From the NCBI GenBank assembly GCA_014607495.2, contig CP053172.1, forward strand, positions 10,120,888-10,184,887: a stretch of 64,000 nucleotides of DNA, read 5' to 3'. The notes beneath the pieces were generated by a model. That model saw only the letters and a list, made by a program, of their open reading frames with translations. It did no database searches and was not told where the DNA came from. The position numbers were made by a program, and so were the translations under genes. Every line of letters begins with the position of its first letter. The first letter of the stretch is position 1. Shown here one piece after another: positions 1 through 11,990 of this stretch. The stretch comes from Carposina sasakii. Its lineage: Eukaryota > Arthropoda > Insecta > Lepidoptera > Carposinidae.

Positions 1-1
1 A

Positions 2-2528
2 TGCCAATATGGTAAACAAGCAAGACTTCCCTTTAAGAAATCCACCAGAAGTCCATCACTGCCTGGTAAAATTGTATACAGTGATGTATGTGGCCCTATT
101 AAAGAACCTTCTGTATCAGGTTTCAAGTATTTTGTATTGTTCAAAGATGGTGCTACGAGTTATCGTTTTGTATATTTTATGAAACACAAGAGTGAAGTAT
201 TTAATTATTTTCTAAAGTACACTGCAATTGTGAAGAATAAATTTCAACGTGATTTGCAAATTCTGCATACGGATAATGGTGGTGAATATGTGAACCAAGA
301 ATTTAAATCATTTCTGGAGATGAAAGGAATAACACATGAGCGTACTGCCCCATACACACCACAACAGAATGGGAGGGCAGAGAGAGAAATGCGTTCTATC
401 ATGGAAACCGCCAGAACAATGTTGTATGCAAAGGACATCCCATTAAACATGTGGGCAGAATCTGTCAACTGTTCAGTATATTTGTTAAATAGAAACACAT
501 CAAGTCAGACGGGAAATGTTTCACCATTTGAACTCTGGCATGGAGTGAAACCTAAACTACAACATATAAGAATATTTGGTTCCATTGGGTATGTACATGT
601 TCCAAAAGAAAAACGTAGGAAGCTAGATAAGAAAAGTGTGAAAATGTTGTTAGTTGGATATGAACATGAAAACTATAGAATGTATGATCAAAATACTAGA
701 AAAATAACAGTGTCACGGGATGTGAAATTTGATGAATATAGTACACCAGAACAAAAACAAACTTTTGTTGATATAAGAAGCGATCAAGAAGAAGAGCAAA
801 CAGTAATGTTAACTCCACAGAGTGAGTATCAGGATAACAATGGACCTCAAGAAAATTCTTCAGATGATGATAGTATGAAAAGCTTAGAAGATACAGATGA
901 GACCTATTGTCCTCCAAAAGGTATAAACTTAGATCTGGAAGAACAGAGAAATATCACATTGCGTCCTCGACGAATTAAAAATGTGGAAGCTAACTTTACC
1001 GAGTTAGAAATACCTAATACTTTTGAAGAGGCAATGAATAGTCCAAATTGTCATGAATGGAAGAAAGCTGTGGCTGATGAGCTTCAGTCACATGAAGATA
1101 ATAAAACCTGGATAATGACTGATCGAACTGAGAAGAAGCCAGTATCTTGCAAATGGGTATTCACTATAAAGAAGAATAAAGATGGAGAAATTGTGAAATA
1201 CAAAGCAAGACTATGTGCTCGAGGTTTTACCCAAGTAAAAGGCTTGGACTATATATAATAAACCCACTAGCAGGTATGATTCCATCAGATTGATACTTAG
1301 CATTGCAGCGAGAGAAGATCTACAGATAGAGCAATTTGATGTGAAAACAGCCTTCTTGTATGGTGAGCTCTCTGAGGAGATATACATGGAGGTGCCAGAG
1401 GGATTGGAAGCTCAGCCTTCAAAAGTATGTAAGTTGATTAAATCTATATATGGACTTAAACAATCTTCTACTCGTAGATGCTGGAATGAGAAATTTAGTT
1501 CTTTTTTAACTAATTATGGTTTTGAACAGTGTCCATCTGATAATTGTGTATATGTTGGATATTTTAATGATGTCAAAGTATTATTAATTCTGTATGTTGA
1601 TGATGGATTACTATTGGCTAAAAATAAAATTGTTTTATCTACCATATTAAATGATCTTCAGCAAAACTTTGATATGAGAATTATAAAGTGTAATACATTT
1701 ATTGGAATGGAATATAATAGAATAGAAGATTGTATAAGTATAAGTCAAAAACAGTATATTGAAACAGTAATAAATAAATTTAATATGTCAGAGGCTAAGG
1801 GTAGCAGTACTCCTGCTGATGTAAATGTCTATTTATCTAAGAGTACAAATGATGTGCCTATTAATTTTCCATATAGAGAGGCAGTGGGAGTGTTGTTATT
1901 TTTGTCATTAGTATCTAGACCTGACATAGCTTATGCTGTGAATGTTGTTAGTAGGTATGTCAATAATCCAGGACCTTCACATGTCACAGCTGTAAAAAGA
2001 ATCTTACGTTATTTAATTGATTCAAAAGAAATGTCTATTGTTTATAAAGGTAATGTCGAATTAGTTGGTTACTCTGATTCTGATTATGCAGGTGATTTGG
2101 ACACTAGGAAATCAAATACAGGTTATATATTTTTAATGAATGGGGGGCCTGTCACTTGGTCGAGTCGTAAACAAAACACTGTGGCATTGTCTACAACCGA
2201 AGCCGAGTATATGGCTGCTAGTGAAGCCGCAAAAGAGATTTTATGGCTTAAACAATTTTTGTGTGATATTAGGGAGCCTCTAAACTCTATCACTCTAAAT
2301 ATAGATGATCAGAGTGCAATGAAACTAATTAGTAATCCTGTGTATCATAGGAAAAGTAAGCATATAGATATAAGGTATAACTTCATAAGAGAGAATGTTG
2401 CCAAGAATTTGATTTGTATTAAGTATGTAGAAAGCTCAAATCAGCTGGCCGATTTTCTAACTAAAGCCTTACCTGTGAGTAAGTTTATTTCTGTTAGAGA
2501 TAAGATGATGAAAAATGTTTGTGTTTAA
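2..2528 (+). pseudogene. Ty1/Copia pol remnant (integrase, reverse transcriptase, RNase H)
   Basis: This is a Copia polyprotein whose 5' part lies outside the window. It is open in one frame from base 2 to 1258 and in another from about 1275 to 2528. The first part has an integrase core: D in YSDVCGP, D in TDNGGEY, E in NGRAEREM. It then enters the reverse transcriptase at KWVFTIKKNKDGEIVKYKAR. The second part has FDVKTAFLYGEL, the catalytic LYVDDG box, and a Copia RNase H (YSDSDYAGD, STTEAEYMA). The two frames are separated at 1256-1275 by stops and a small indel where this family normally reads roughly ETYAPV. The element is therefore probably inactive although both halves are otherwise well preserved. 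A purine tract and LTR follow directly. Confidence 0.93.
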
Positions 2529-2642
2529 CTTAGTGTTTATGGTTTAGTAGTAATGGTATTAGATGTAGTCTACTAGAATGGGTTTTTAAGTTAATTGTTA
2601 AACAAGGAGAAATTTAATGAAATCTTTTAATTTAAGTGGGAG

Positions 2643-2891
2643 TGTTGGATATAAATTAAAGAGAGCTGTCTTTGTAAACGATCTAATATAGGTTTCTCCG
2701 TAAACGAACGTATAGAGTTGCGTTTTTTGTACACCTGATGGCGCTGCTCTTCCTACTGTCAAAAGCCATTGTAAATGTAAGTTCATAGAGAAATAAATAT
2801 CGTTTAATTAATACGAAATCTTACTTGATTTTAACTAAATATCGACATAATCTTAATAATTTCGATTGGGAAAGCAATATTTTGCCCACAA
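2643..2891 (+). repeat. 3' LTR of the Copia element
   Basis: The LTR begins TGTTGGATAT immediately after a polypurine tract (AAGTGGGAG) 115 bases past the pol stop, and probably ends at CCCACA. It contains an AATAAA signal near 2793. The left LTR lies outside the window, so the right boundary is inferred from the CA terminus only. Confidence 0.7.
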
Positions 2892-3593
2892 TTCACACCT
2901 GTAATGAAATTTTAATACTGGGTAAATGTTGGTGAACATACATATAAACAATTAATTATTAATCACGGGAACTTATACAAATATACATAATTTTATGTTG
3001 TTAAGGTACCTACCGTATTAAGTTGGTTTTTCCAGGTTTGGGAAATCGATAAAGTAAAACACTTTCTCTGGACGGTGAACTACCACACTTTAGGCATTGC
3101 CTATACCTACCTGTTATCTTCACTGCCCATTTTTGGTTGGTTGTATAACCTAAAAACAAATAAATATTTTCACTAAAGACATTCATTATGAAATGAAATG
3201 GCCCTGGTAATCAATATCAAAAATTACAAACCAAATATTGAGATATAATCTCATTTTAAGCAGTGTTGTAGCACAAATAGTTGACGACATATTTCAGCGG
3301 CTCAGAGCAATAAACTAAGAAACTGTATTCAGTATCACTTGATAGTTGTCCCAAAAGTATAAATGTGATATTTTTTATGCGGAAAAAGTAAATTATGAAG
3401 CTTTACAGCCGAAAAAATACACAAATATGTTTGGAAACTAGCAGCCATATTGTATTTTTTAAAATAAATTTCTTTACAAGAATTGAATTAACGTGTTGCC
3501 ATATAATATACATATAAAAGAGGCACATTCACAATACTAGAACTCGCAGCATTGAAATATAATTAATTACTTAACATATCATTTAAAATTGCT

Positions 3594-3666
<73 letters not shown>

Positions 3667-3996
3667 CACACACATACATACATATATATACATATAAACA
3701 TACACATACACATACATATATATATAGTAAATAATAAATGTTTAGTTTAACAAAAAAAAAATTATAATTGGCAGTTTGTTATAAAATTTTCCCAATCCAA
3801 AATTCATTATAGGTAGGTATATAAACTAAAGAGATAGTAAAATACTAAAAAAAAAAAAAATCTAATTAATATTAAATTGAATACAAGCAAATATTTATAT
3901 ATAAAACAATAAAGAGATACATAATAACAATATACATACTATAATATACTATACAAATATAATACAAGTACAATAAAAATATATTATATAATCCCA
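2892..3996. other. AT-rich gap with a TA microsatellite
   Basis: No gene is recognised here. A TA microsatellite grading into TATACACA runs from about 3596 to 3727. The stretch from 3730 to 3996 is AT-rich and may be the 3' untranslated tail of the non-LTR retrotransposon that ends at 3997 on the minus strand. Confidence 0.6.
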
Positions 3997-6894
3997 TTAA
4001 ATTGCACTAGTATCGTGTGCCAGAACTTCTTGCTCCCTTTGCCAGTTAAGTAAGTATTGTTTTAATTTTAATTTAAAAGTCTCAATAGATTTTAGGTTCC
4101 TAATCGGTGGTGGAATATTATTCCAGCATTTCGATGCAGCATAACGAAAACTACCTTTAAAGGCTACTGTTTTGTGTCGTTGCATTGAAAGCTGTATCGA
4201 GCATTGTCGACGATTGCAAGATCTTAGGCTAGACAACTCACTAAATTTGTCAGATAAATAAGCGGGAGTATTATGTTTCAGAACGCCAAAAAGTAAACAG
4301 GCCAAATGTAGTTTGCGTCTGTGTCTCATTTTTAACAAGGAATGTTTATTTAAAAATGGAGAGACGTGTCCTCTCAGAGGAACGTTAAAACAAAATCGAG
4401 AACAAGCATTTTGAACACGTTGCACCAGCCGTGCTGTCTTTTGTAGCAGTCGAGGGCCATATACTACATCTGTATAGTTTAATTTTGATAAAACAAGTGA
4501 TTCTACCAGCCGGATTCTCAACTGTTCAGATAAGTATGGTCTCATTCTATATAAAACTTTGAGCTTATAAAAACAGGTCCCAGCTAGATTAGTTATATGA
4601 TCTGTAAAGCGAAGGTCACTGTCCATTTGCAATCCTAAATTGCGAGCTTTATACACACGCTCTATAGGTTCACCCATAAGCTTTACAGATGCGGCTGTTT
4701 CTATGCTTGCTAGCTGGTGTGGGCTGCCGAATATCAAATACTTAGTCTTCCCAGGGTTAAGCAATAAACCATTAGTTTCAGACCAACGAGCAATATTTGA
4801 AAGATCTGCGTTTAGTTTATTAGTAGCACTCTCAATATCAGTTGGATTAAAGGAGATGTATACCTGTATATCATCAGCATAAATGTGGAATTTACAGTGC
4901 TTGATATGATACTGTATATCCGCAGAATACAAAATAAAAAGAATAGGGCCTAGTATAGAGCCTTGCGGTACACCTCTGTTTACAGAGGCCGTGCTTGAGA
5001 GATGCGGGATACCATTATTGCCAGTCAGCTTAACACGTTGAATACGATTACAAAGGTAACTAGAGAACCATTTTCTAGCTGAAACGTCAAGGCCGTAATA
5101 AGCCAGCTTAGATACAAGCAAATCAATGTTAATAGAGTCGAATGCTCTGGAGAAATCTAAAAGAACCAACATAGTACACATACCTCTATCCTGTGCAACC
5201 AGAATATTATCGGTCACATCCAATAGAGCGGTGACTGTACCACGTCCCTTCCTAAAACCCGACTGCATGTCTGGCAGTATTTGATTTTTCTCCAGGAAAT
5301 CGGTCAACTGAAAACTTACTGCCTTTTCCAAAATTTTGGACAGACAAGGTAGAATGCTTATTGGACGTAGATCTTTTACATCGACGGGATTAGCAATTTT
5401 GGGGAGGGGATGGACTATTGCTAATTTCCAAGCCTCAGGGAAAACAGAAGAACTTAAAGACAGATTTATTATTCTATGTATGGCTTGCAGCGAGTGGGGG
5501 AGCGTTATTAGAAGCATATCTAAACTTATTAAATCACCACCAATGGCATTTGATTTTAAAGATCTAATAATCTTTGCAATAGTATCCATACCCACAGGTT
5601 CTAATTTAAACTTTGCGTCACTATAGTTGTAAAATTCAAAAAATGTTAGCTGTGAAATTGTTATGTCTAATGTTTTAGGAACAGTCAAAAATTTATTATT
5701 AATATCATCAGGATCTTGAAAATGAGGCGGCAGTTCAGTATTTGTTTTAGGTAGTAATGTATTTTTAATATTTTTCCATAACTTTTTAGGAGAATTTATT
5801 AGATTGTTTATGTTGAATTTAAAATATGCTGTTTTTTCGTGAAATAGGGCTTGATTAACAGTATTCTTAAGACATTTATAGTATGTTTTTTTAGTTTCTG
5901 ATTTAGTTTTATGATATTCCACAGAAGCTTTATCACGTAGCTTCATCATAACTTTTATAGTCGGTGTAATCCATGGATAAGAATGTGGTTTAACTTTTAA
6001 TAATTTTACAGGTGCATACGAATCGAACAACGCTACAATATACTGAGAAAACACATTAACCATTTCATTAACGTCATCGTAACCACAAATCATATCCCAT
6101 TTAACAGCTTTTAAGTGAGCGGTGAATTCTTTGAGTGGAATATTCTTCATTGACCTATATGCAACAATCGGCCTAACAGGCTTCTTACGCTTAACGTTGA
6201 ATTCACAAACGACTAGACAGTGGCCATAAAGCCTGCCAACAAGGTCTAGAGTGATATTTTTAGCCTGTAAGTCTGTACATACTAAATCTATAATAGATTC
6301 TGATGTTTCGGTAAAATGTGTTGGCGCGGAAACCAACTGTGTCAATCCAAGGCAAGCAAGAAAGTCATCAAGCTTAGATTTTATTTTAATTTCATTAAAA
6401 TCACCCAATAGAATAACATGATTATGAGTTGGGAGCGCGCCTATAGAATCTGTAAGGGCATCAAAAAACAAATCAACGTTTATCCAAGCTGGACGATATG
6501 CCGTGCCTATAGCCAGTTTCTTACCATTGATTGTCATGGTTATCCACATTTGTTCTACCATTGAGTGAATCGGATCCACTGGGTGGTGCCAAATACGCGC
6601 ATTCAATCCTCGCCTTATGTAAAATCCAACACCACCACCACGCGTTCTTTTACCACGTGGTCGCGGAATATGACACAGTCTATAAGCCGATAGAATGGGA
6701 GCTTTATCGTTTTGATCCGCCTGAAGCCATGTTTCATTTATCGCCAGTACATCTATATCGTAACGTTCAACACATGCTATAAAATTATCATGATTGCTAC
6801 CGAGGGAACCTGGGTTAAACAATCCAACCTTTAACAACTTATTAACCATGGTAAAAAGCATAAAAGGTTTTCTCTGAGAAAAAGAGAGCAACAA
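3997..6894 (-). CDS. Non-LTR retrotransposon ORF2 (endonuclease plus reverse transcriptase)
   Basis: Uninterrupted 965-residue ORF2. The N-terminal 230 residues are an apurinic-type (EEP) endonuclease: NETWL, GTAYRP, GDFNE. The centre is a reverse transcriptase: LRPISILPCLSKILEK, GFRKGRGT, LLDFSRAFDSI, GVPQGSILGP, and the catalytic YADD in FHIYADDIQ. The C-terminal 250 residues have the usual non-LTR tail. The style of GVPQGSILGPILF and the companion ORF1 upstream suggest the CR1/Jockey group; the clade is inferred. One oddity: the endonuclease motif that is normally S-D-H reads Y-G-H here (near 6219-6230), so the nuclease may be impaired although the frame is open. Confidence 0.93.
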   Translation of the reverse strand: MLLSFSQRKPFMLFTMVNKLLKVGLFNPGSLGSNHDNFIACVERYDIDVLAINETWLQADQNDKAPILSAYRLCHIPRPRGKRTRGGGVGFYIRRGLNARIWHHPVDPIHSMVEQMWITMTINGKKLAIGTAYRPAWINVDLFFDALTDSIGALPTHNHVILLGDFNEIKIKSKLDDFLACLGLTQLVSAPTHFTETSESIIDLVCTDLQAKNITLDLVGRLYGHCLVVCEFNVKRKKPVRPIVAYRSMKNIPLKEFTAHLKAVKWDMICGYDDVNEMVNVFSQYIVALFDSYAPVKLLKVKPHSYPWITPTIKVMMKLRDKASVEYHKTKSETKKTYYKCLKNTVNQALFHEKTAYFKFNINNLINSPKKLWKNIKNTLLPKTNTELPPHFQDPDDINNKFLTVPKTLDITISQLTFFEFYNYSDAKFKLEPVGMDTIAKIIRSLKSNAIGGDLISLDMLLITLPHSLQAIHRIINLSLSSSVFPEAWKLAIVHPLPKIANPVDVKDLRPISILPCLSKILEKAVSFQLTDFLEKNQILPDMQSGFRKGRGTVTALLDVTDNILVAQDRGMCTMLVLLDFSRAFDSINIDLLVSKLAYYGLDVSARKWFSSYLCNRIQRVKLTGNNGIPHLSSTASVNRGVPQGSILGPILFILYSADIQYHIKHCKFHIYADDIQVYISFNPTDIESATNKLNADLSNIARWSETNGLLLNPGKTKYLIFGSPHQLASIETAASVKLMGEPIERVYKARNLGLQMDSDLRFTDHITNLAGTCFYKLKVLYRMRPYLSEQLRIRLVESLVLSKLNYTDVVYGPRLLQKTARLVQRVQNACSRFCFNVPLRGHVSPFLNKHSLLKMRHRRKLHLACLLFGVLKHNTPAYLSDKFSELSSLRSCNRRQCSIQLSMQRHKTVAFKGSFRYAASKCWNNIPPPIRNLKSIETFKLKLKQYLLNWQREQEVLAHDTSAI

Positions 6895-7275
6895 GACACA
6901 TGTACGCTACAGTCAAACATGGTAAAATAGGATAATAATATGAATTAATATAATAATAATATGAAATAATATGACAATAATTAAAATAAAGATATATATA
7001 TAATTTTTTAGAGATAAGTATAGAAAATAAATACATTTCCATTGATATTCTCTTAAATAATGATAAAAATACAAAATATAAATAACAATGGCAATTTTCA
7101 CTACAATGACATATTTTTCTATATAATGTGTATAAATTCAAACTGTGACATAGTATAGAATACAAGCGAACGAATATAAAATAAATTGGAATTGAGGCCA
7201 AAAAACAATGGTTATATAAAAAAGTCACACCAAAAAATAGTAAAATGGAAGTGGTCAGCACACTCAAACAATTAT

Positions 7276-8343
7276 TTAGGTAAAAATTTTGCTCAAGTCA
7301 CTATCATTCCTAACTCGAATGTATGGAGTTCCATGTTCCTTCCTTACGTAGATCCGTCCCTCCTTAGACCAGCAGTATTTCCACATACGCTCTCGGCAAG
7401 CCTCTCTGGCCCTAGCGAAAATCTGGCCATTTGCCCTAGTGAAGCGCTCATTCACATAAACGCGAACGGTGCCTTTGACTCCAAGGTCAGCCGTTGTTAG
7501 TCCGCGGCGGGTCCGTGCCGCCTGGAGGTACTCATCACGGGTGGTTCGCCGCGCGAACCGAACTATGATGCGTCGCGCACGCACCGGCGAAGATGAGATA
7601 TTATCCTGGACACGACGGGGGGCTCCCTCTCTTTCTGCCAAAACAATATCACGGTCATCCAAAGAAACACCCATCTTAGTTCCCAGTAAAGAAGCCAGAT
7701 GGATAGGGTTCTCCCCAGCGAGTTCAGGTAGACCAGTAATGACGACATCGTTAAGTAGGTTTTCCTGCTCCCGCTCATTAAGCTGAGATTTGACGTCTTG
7801 TAAGGCCCTTTCCAATGAGCTCACCCGCTCCTGATCAGCTGAGGTATCTCTGTTCGACTCCAAGGCCAATAGTCGAGCGTCGAACTCGTCCATTCGCTCA
7901 TTAAAGACTGTGCGAGCAGCCGATAACTCACATTTCAGCTCGCGCATCTCCTCAAGGAAAGTACTCAGGCTATCCTTTGAAGATTTAAACTCCGAAGACA
8001 TGAGATTATGAATCCTCGCGAATTCTGCTCGCATCTCGTCTTTCAGCGCGCTCACCACGTCAGCATCCAGCTGACATGAGGACTGCGATCCCTGGAGGGC
8101 AGCCGTTGATTCCCCCTCATCAATCTCCTGACCCAAATCCTGATAACGGTTGCTCGTAACGGGAGTAGACGGGTCACGTCCCTTAGGTGCCTTAGCCTGA
8201 CAGTCACCACACCTCCATGTGTAGTCAACCATCACTCCGAGCGGCACTCCAACGCAGTCATTATGACTTCTTGACTTGCATTTGGGACAACTAACGCCCT
8301 CTCTCGATCCCAAGAATTTTCCACATGCCACACACTTAACCAT
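7276..8343 (-). CDS. Non-LTR retrotransposon ORF1 (PHD-like finger, coiled coil, FP-type C-terminus)
   Basis: 355-residue ORF upstream of ORF2 on the same strand. Residues 4-50 hold a PHD-like pattern (CVAC, CPKC, H-N-D-C, WRCGDC). Residues 95-200 are heptad-rich and predicted to be coiled coil (FARIHNLMSSEF, RMDEFDARLLALES). The C-terminal 130 residues resemble the baculovirus FP25-like fold common in CR1-group ORF1 proteins (VVITGLPE, VYVNERFTRANG, IYVRKEHGTPYIRV). The expected role is an RNA-binding chaperone in the retrotransposition particle. The 382-base gap to ORF2 is AT-rich and holds no gene. Confidence 0.85.
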   Translation of the reverse strand: MVKCVACGKFLGSREGVSCPKCKSRSHNDCVGVPLGVMVDYTWRCGDCQAKAPKGRDPSTPVTSNRYQDLGQEIDEGESTAALQGSQSSCQLDADVVSALKDEMRAEFARIHNLMSSEFKSSKDSLSTFLEEMRELKCELSAARTVFNERMDEFDARLLALESNRDTSADQERVSSLERALQDVKSQLNEREQENLLNDVVITGLPELAGENPIHLASLLGTKMGVSLDDRDIVLAEREGAPRRVQDNISSSPVRARRIIVRFARRTTRDEYLQAARTRRGLTTADLGVKGTVRVYVNERFTRANGQIFARAREACRERMWKYCWSKEGRIYVRKEHGTPYIRVRNDSDLSKIFT

Positions 8344-9635
8344 TTTTTTAATAGAACCCCTTATAGTAAACAGGTTGGTTACGTAAAACTATAGAAATCA
8401 AGTAGATGGCAGCACAAAGGCAGTGTGGCGAAGTTTAACCACAGGAGTTAAAACGGTTCCAGAGGGATACGGAAGGTGGCAGCACACAGCTACGCCAGGC
8501 AGCAAAATGGCATGCGCAAGAGCCACAGCAAGGATAGATTCTAACGCTAGCGTGTAAATAAGTGCACGGCGAAGCTCGATAGATGGCGGTAGGGTGTCTA
8601 GGATACCTGGGTGTTTCACCTTATCGACAGAAAAATACTTAATTTAGTACTTCAGTATGATCTAGACGATTCGCACGTATACTGAAAATGCTTCCGCGAA
8701 CAGGCACACTCAAAACTAAAGTTTTTTTGGACTCGAAAAAATATCGGCCAAAAGAGGGTAAATAACTCACTGTGCAGATGATAACAATCCTTTTGTTCGA
8801 TAATTAGGCACTAATTACGAAATTATATTCGTAGATAACAACTTCACCCACTTATAACACTGTACAGTTTATGTCAATCAAACTTTGGTAAACATTAGAA
8901 CTCTCTAAACATTTATTTCATAATATAATAATTGCAGTATGTATAGCTCAACGAAGTGATCGCAGTGGAATCAATTGGAAGTCTTCCAAACAGTGGTCTC
9001 GTGAATGGGCACCTTAAAACTCACACTCGCATGCTAAGTTCTACAATTCGTCCACTAGGGGCGCTTTATGAGTTTTCATACAATTTTCACCTAATATAGA
9101 CGCTGTAGTAAAGTTAGAAAATCTCGCACCCAAGGCAATACGCAGCAGTTAACATCTCTGGAACCAGTTGAAACACGGACAGAAGATGGGAAAGTAATAA
9201 GAAATGAGTTTGCTGATTATTTTTCACATCAAAGTTTACTGGATCGGGCATCTAGCTGTGATGCCAGACGTACGGTAATTACCGTATTTGTACGGTATTT
9301 TTGTGCCCTATACGATAATCCATCGTAGCACCAAAACCGTAATTTTCAGAACAGTGACAAATTTCGACAAAACGTACGGTAATTTAAAATTGGGGCCCAA
9401 TCTGACCCATGGATACTGTTGAATTCATATTCATGTGGACTAAACTAACGGCTATCACATGCAATATAGAACAAGACCTGTAATCGTGCTAGGTGCTCGG
9501 ATCTGGTTTCTTGTGGCGATTGTAGGTAGTGCAAGTGCTTGTTTTCACAGTGGAGGGTGTAGGGCCCGGTGGTGGGCGCACCCATAGTGAACCTCTAGCT
9601 ATTATTAACCATAGTTAAAATTATTAGGTACTCAC
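8344..9635. other. Probable LINE 5' leader followed by unassigned DNA
   Basis: 8344-8640 lies upstream of ORF1 on the minus strand, has repeated GGCAGCACA and AGATGGC phrases, and is probably its 5' untranslated region. Around 9150-9280 on the plus strand a short frame (TSLEPVETRTEDGKVIRNEF) looks like a decayed LINE linker, with low certainty. Around 9265-9385 ACGGTAAT/ATTACCGT words recur in both orientations. I see no other gene. Confidence 0.35.
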
Positions 9636-9900
9636 TGATAATCCACCATCAACAGTTTCTTCTGGCTTATTTCGATCTTTTAAAAATAAAAGTTTTTTAT
9701 ACGTAAACCATATATCGTCAGCCCCTGCACCTGATTTAGGCTTCTTACTCTCTCTCTGAAATTGGCCTATAAGTGACCGCATTTTTTTTCAATCGACTGT
9801 TTATCCAAATAAAATTCGGCCGCAATTTGCATCCACGCGTCATGTTTTTTTTATTTCGAAGATTGTATTCATTCATCTGCTTATTCCACAAGACTTGTCT
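9636..9900 (-). pseudogene. MADF (Myb/SANT-like) domain exon relic
   Basis: On the minus strand this fragment carries the middle of a MADF domain: WMQIAAEFYL, then after a one-base frame change FQRERKKPKSGAGADD and KKLLFLKDR. It ends at a good splice donor (ATCA/GTGAGT). MADF proteins accompany Harbinger transposases and are also abundant as host regulators. No transposase is adjacent, so its source is unresolved. The frameshift marks it as dead. Confidence 0.5.
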
Positions 9901-10954
9901 CTCTTGAAATAGTTCAATTTGATAACATTTTTATTACTCCAAGTAAATCCAGAGATTTTGTCAAATCACTAAAACAATAAAGGTATGTTAATTAGCAACG
10001 CCACGTACAGAAGGTAACTTATTTTTTTCTATGCTGAGCCCTAATTTGCCAGCAGCTCCTTGACTACTTTACTAATTGGTGCGCAGTCACTTCCAAGATC
10101 AAAAACAATTAATATCAAATTTATAAATTTTGACTCATGCTATCAACTAATAAAACTCTTTTGTCATTTTTATTAATGTCTTTTTTTTAAACAATCATTA
10201 CTATTATTTATTAATTAATTTATTTTAAGAACATACTGCATAGTACTGTAACAGATCCAGCCTAATACTTAACTAAAGCCAATTAACATGTTCTACAGCT
10301 CAACTAACAAAACCAAAGTTATGACCAAAACGTTTACATTCATCACACTTTATAATTGATCTTATGCAATCTTGTGCACACAACAAGAATGAGTTTTGTG
10401 AATTTAGATTAATTTGAGAATTGCCTGCACGACATTGGGCAGCCCTATGGCCACTTACATCACATATTAAGTATTAGTTACTGCGTAACAGATGCGATAG
10501 TAACTTTTTCCACCCCACGTTTCCAAGTATTCCTTTTTGGCGCTGCTGTAACACCAATCTTCGATTGATCGACATCACAGATTAAGTATTAGTTACGGTC
10601 GACATATTCAGTATCTATTGAGGCTTAGTGATGTCTATAGTCGATAAATTCGCTATCGATGCTTTAGTGATGTGCCGCTTTATCGACATACGGAAAAGGT
10701 AAAATTAATTTCATGAATAATAATAATAATAAAACCATTACTAAGTTTTGATAATTTTAATTGCTTTATTTCTTAATTTATTACATATGTACTTATTATA
10801 TGCATACTTTTGAATGCACCGCATATTACATACATTTTTTTCTTCAATATCCCCTTTTAATATTTTGTTAATAATATTACACCAATTGTGTACATGTAGC
10901 CTTATTACATTTTCTATGAAGATATTTTTTTTACATTAACTTACATTACATCTA
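9901..10954. other. No gene recognised
   Basis: AT-rich DNA with no convincing frame. A phrase TTAAGTATTAGTTAC after CATCACA occurs near 10456 and again near 10574, and TCGATA/TATCGA words cluster at 10560-10700. This may be a decayed short element. Confidence 0.4.
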
Positions 10955-11330
10955 TTACAAATTAAAACTGTAGGTGGTAGTTGAGGGAGACGCCAATATC
11001 ATCAATACTTGTTTATTATCTGAGGAACTTATGCAGATATTTATTAGGCAAAGATTCCACAAAACTAATTCTGGTGTTAATAAAATTAATAAGTACCTAA
11101 TATATGTACCTTCGTAACGAATACTGCTCCACCCATCGCATTGTAAGTGCAAATATTGGCTAAGTGTTACCTTCTCTGTTATGGACAGCTTCATTTCAGT
11201 GTAACAGTTTTCAAGAAGTGTGGTTGACAGTGTTTTTCTTGTTAGTATTTTATGTAATGGGTTTAAATCATCAAAAAAACAGAGTCCATTCTCTTTGGCA
11301 GAGTTTTTTCAGAAATGTAAAGATAAAGAA
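10955..11330 (-). pseudogene. hAT-like transposase fragment (DUF659-like)
   Basis: Minus-strand reading gives the start of a hAT-type transposase catalytic region: NPLHKILTRKTLST, LLENCYTEMKLSITEKV, then LHLQCDGWSSIRYEG. The D-G-W-S phrase is the hallmark of this family. The frame dissolves after about 80 residues and no dimerisation domain follows, so it is a relic. The assignment rests on these motifs only. Confidence 0.5.
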
Positions 11331-11580
11331 ATATTTATTCAGGATTTAACATTATTTAAAATTACACGGCATAATATACAACACGGCATAATATAAAAAA
11401 TCGTGTGAAACGGAATCCAGCTCAGCATACTGCTTCAGACCAAAACAGATGGACTGGTTTTCAGCTAGATCTGTATCTCTTACAGATAATGAAATACAAT
11501 TAAATCTACAATAATATAGTTACCACATAAATGTAAACTAAACATAATCTTCATATAAATATAAACATAAAATTAAATAT

Positions 11581-11979
11581 TGTAGTGTCAGTGGACGGAG
11601 GTGAAGTTAAAACAGCCCAGTCTAAATTATGGCAGGCAAGTGTTTATTTACGTTCATTCGTTACATACAGGTACAAAAGTAGCCAAACGATATCGTTTGC
11701 TGCTCCTCTCCTAAATATCCCAACGAGAGGTGGAAGTATCTCGAAACAGCAGTGGATATCGAAATCTCTAGTATAACGACACTTATACGCCTCAACAATG
11801 GTGAAAACGCAAAGCGTGCTTGGTACTGAAGAATGAGAAGCTAACACAGAATTAGTTACAGGCATTGAGGTCATTAATCTCAAGATGAAAAGGATATCGC
11901 GTTCTATCTCTAATGTAGTGGCGTCATCTATTGAGGCCCAAAGGAAAATAACAATATTCAAGTCTCCACGAATCGGACA
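11581..11979 (-). repeat. Possible LTR beside the Gypsy relic
   Basis: On the minus strand this begins TGTCCGATT and ends CACTACA, contains AATAAA, and sits just downstream of the Gypsy pol fragment. There is no purine tract and no second copy in the window, so this is a guess from position and TG/CA ends. Confidence 0.28.
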
Positions 11980-11990
11980 GTAGCACTATA

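Noticed and set aside
3596..3727. A telomeric or centromeric repeat
   Set aside because: It is a plain TA/CA microsatellite; no TTAGG arrays occur in the window.
6842..7267. Hydrophobic Tyr/Ile-rich ORF on the minus strand
   Set aside because: Translation of an AT-rich spacer between LINE ORF1 and ORF2; low-complexity residues and no conserved pattern.
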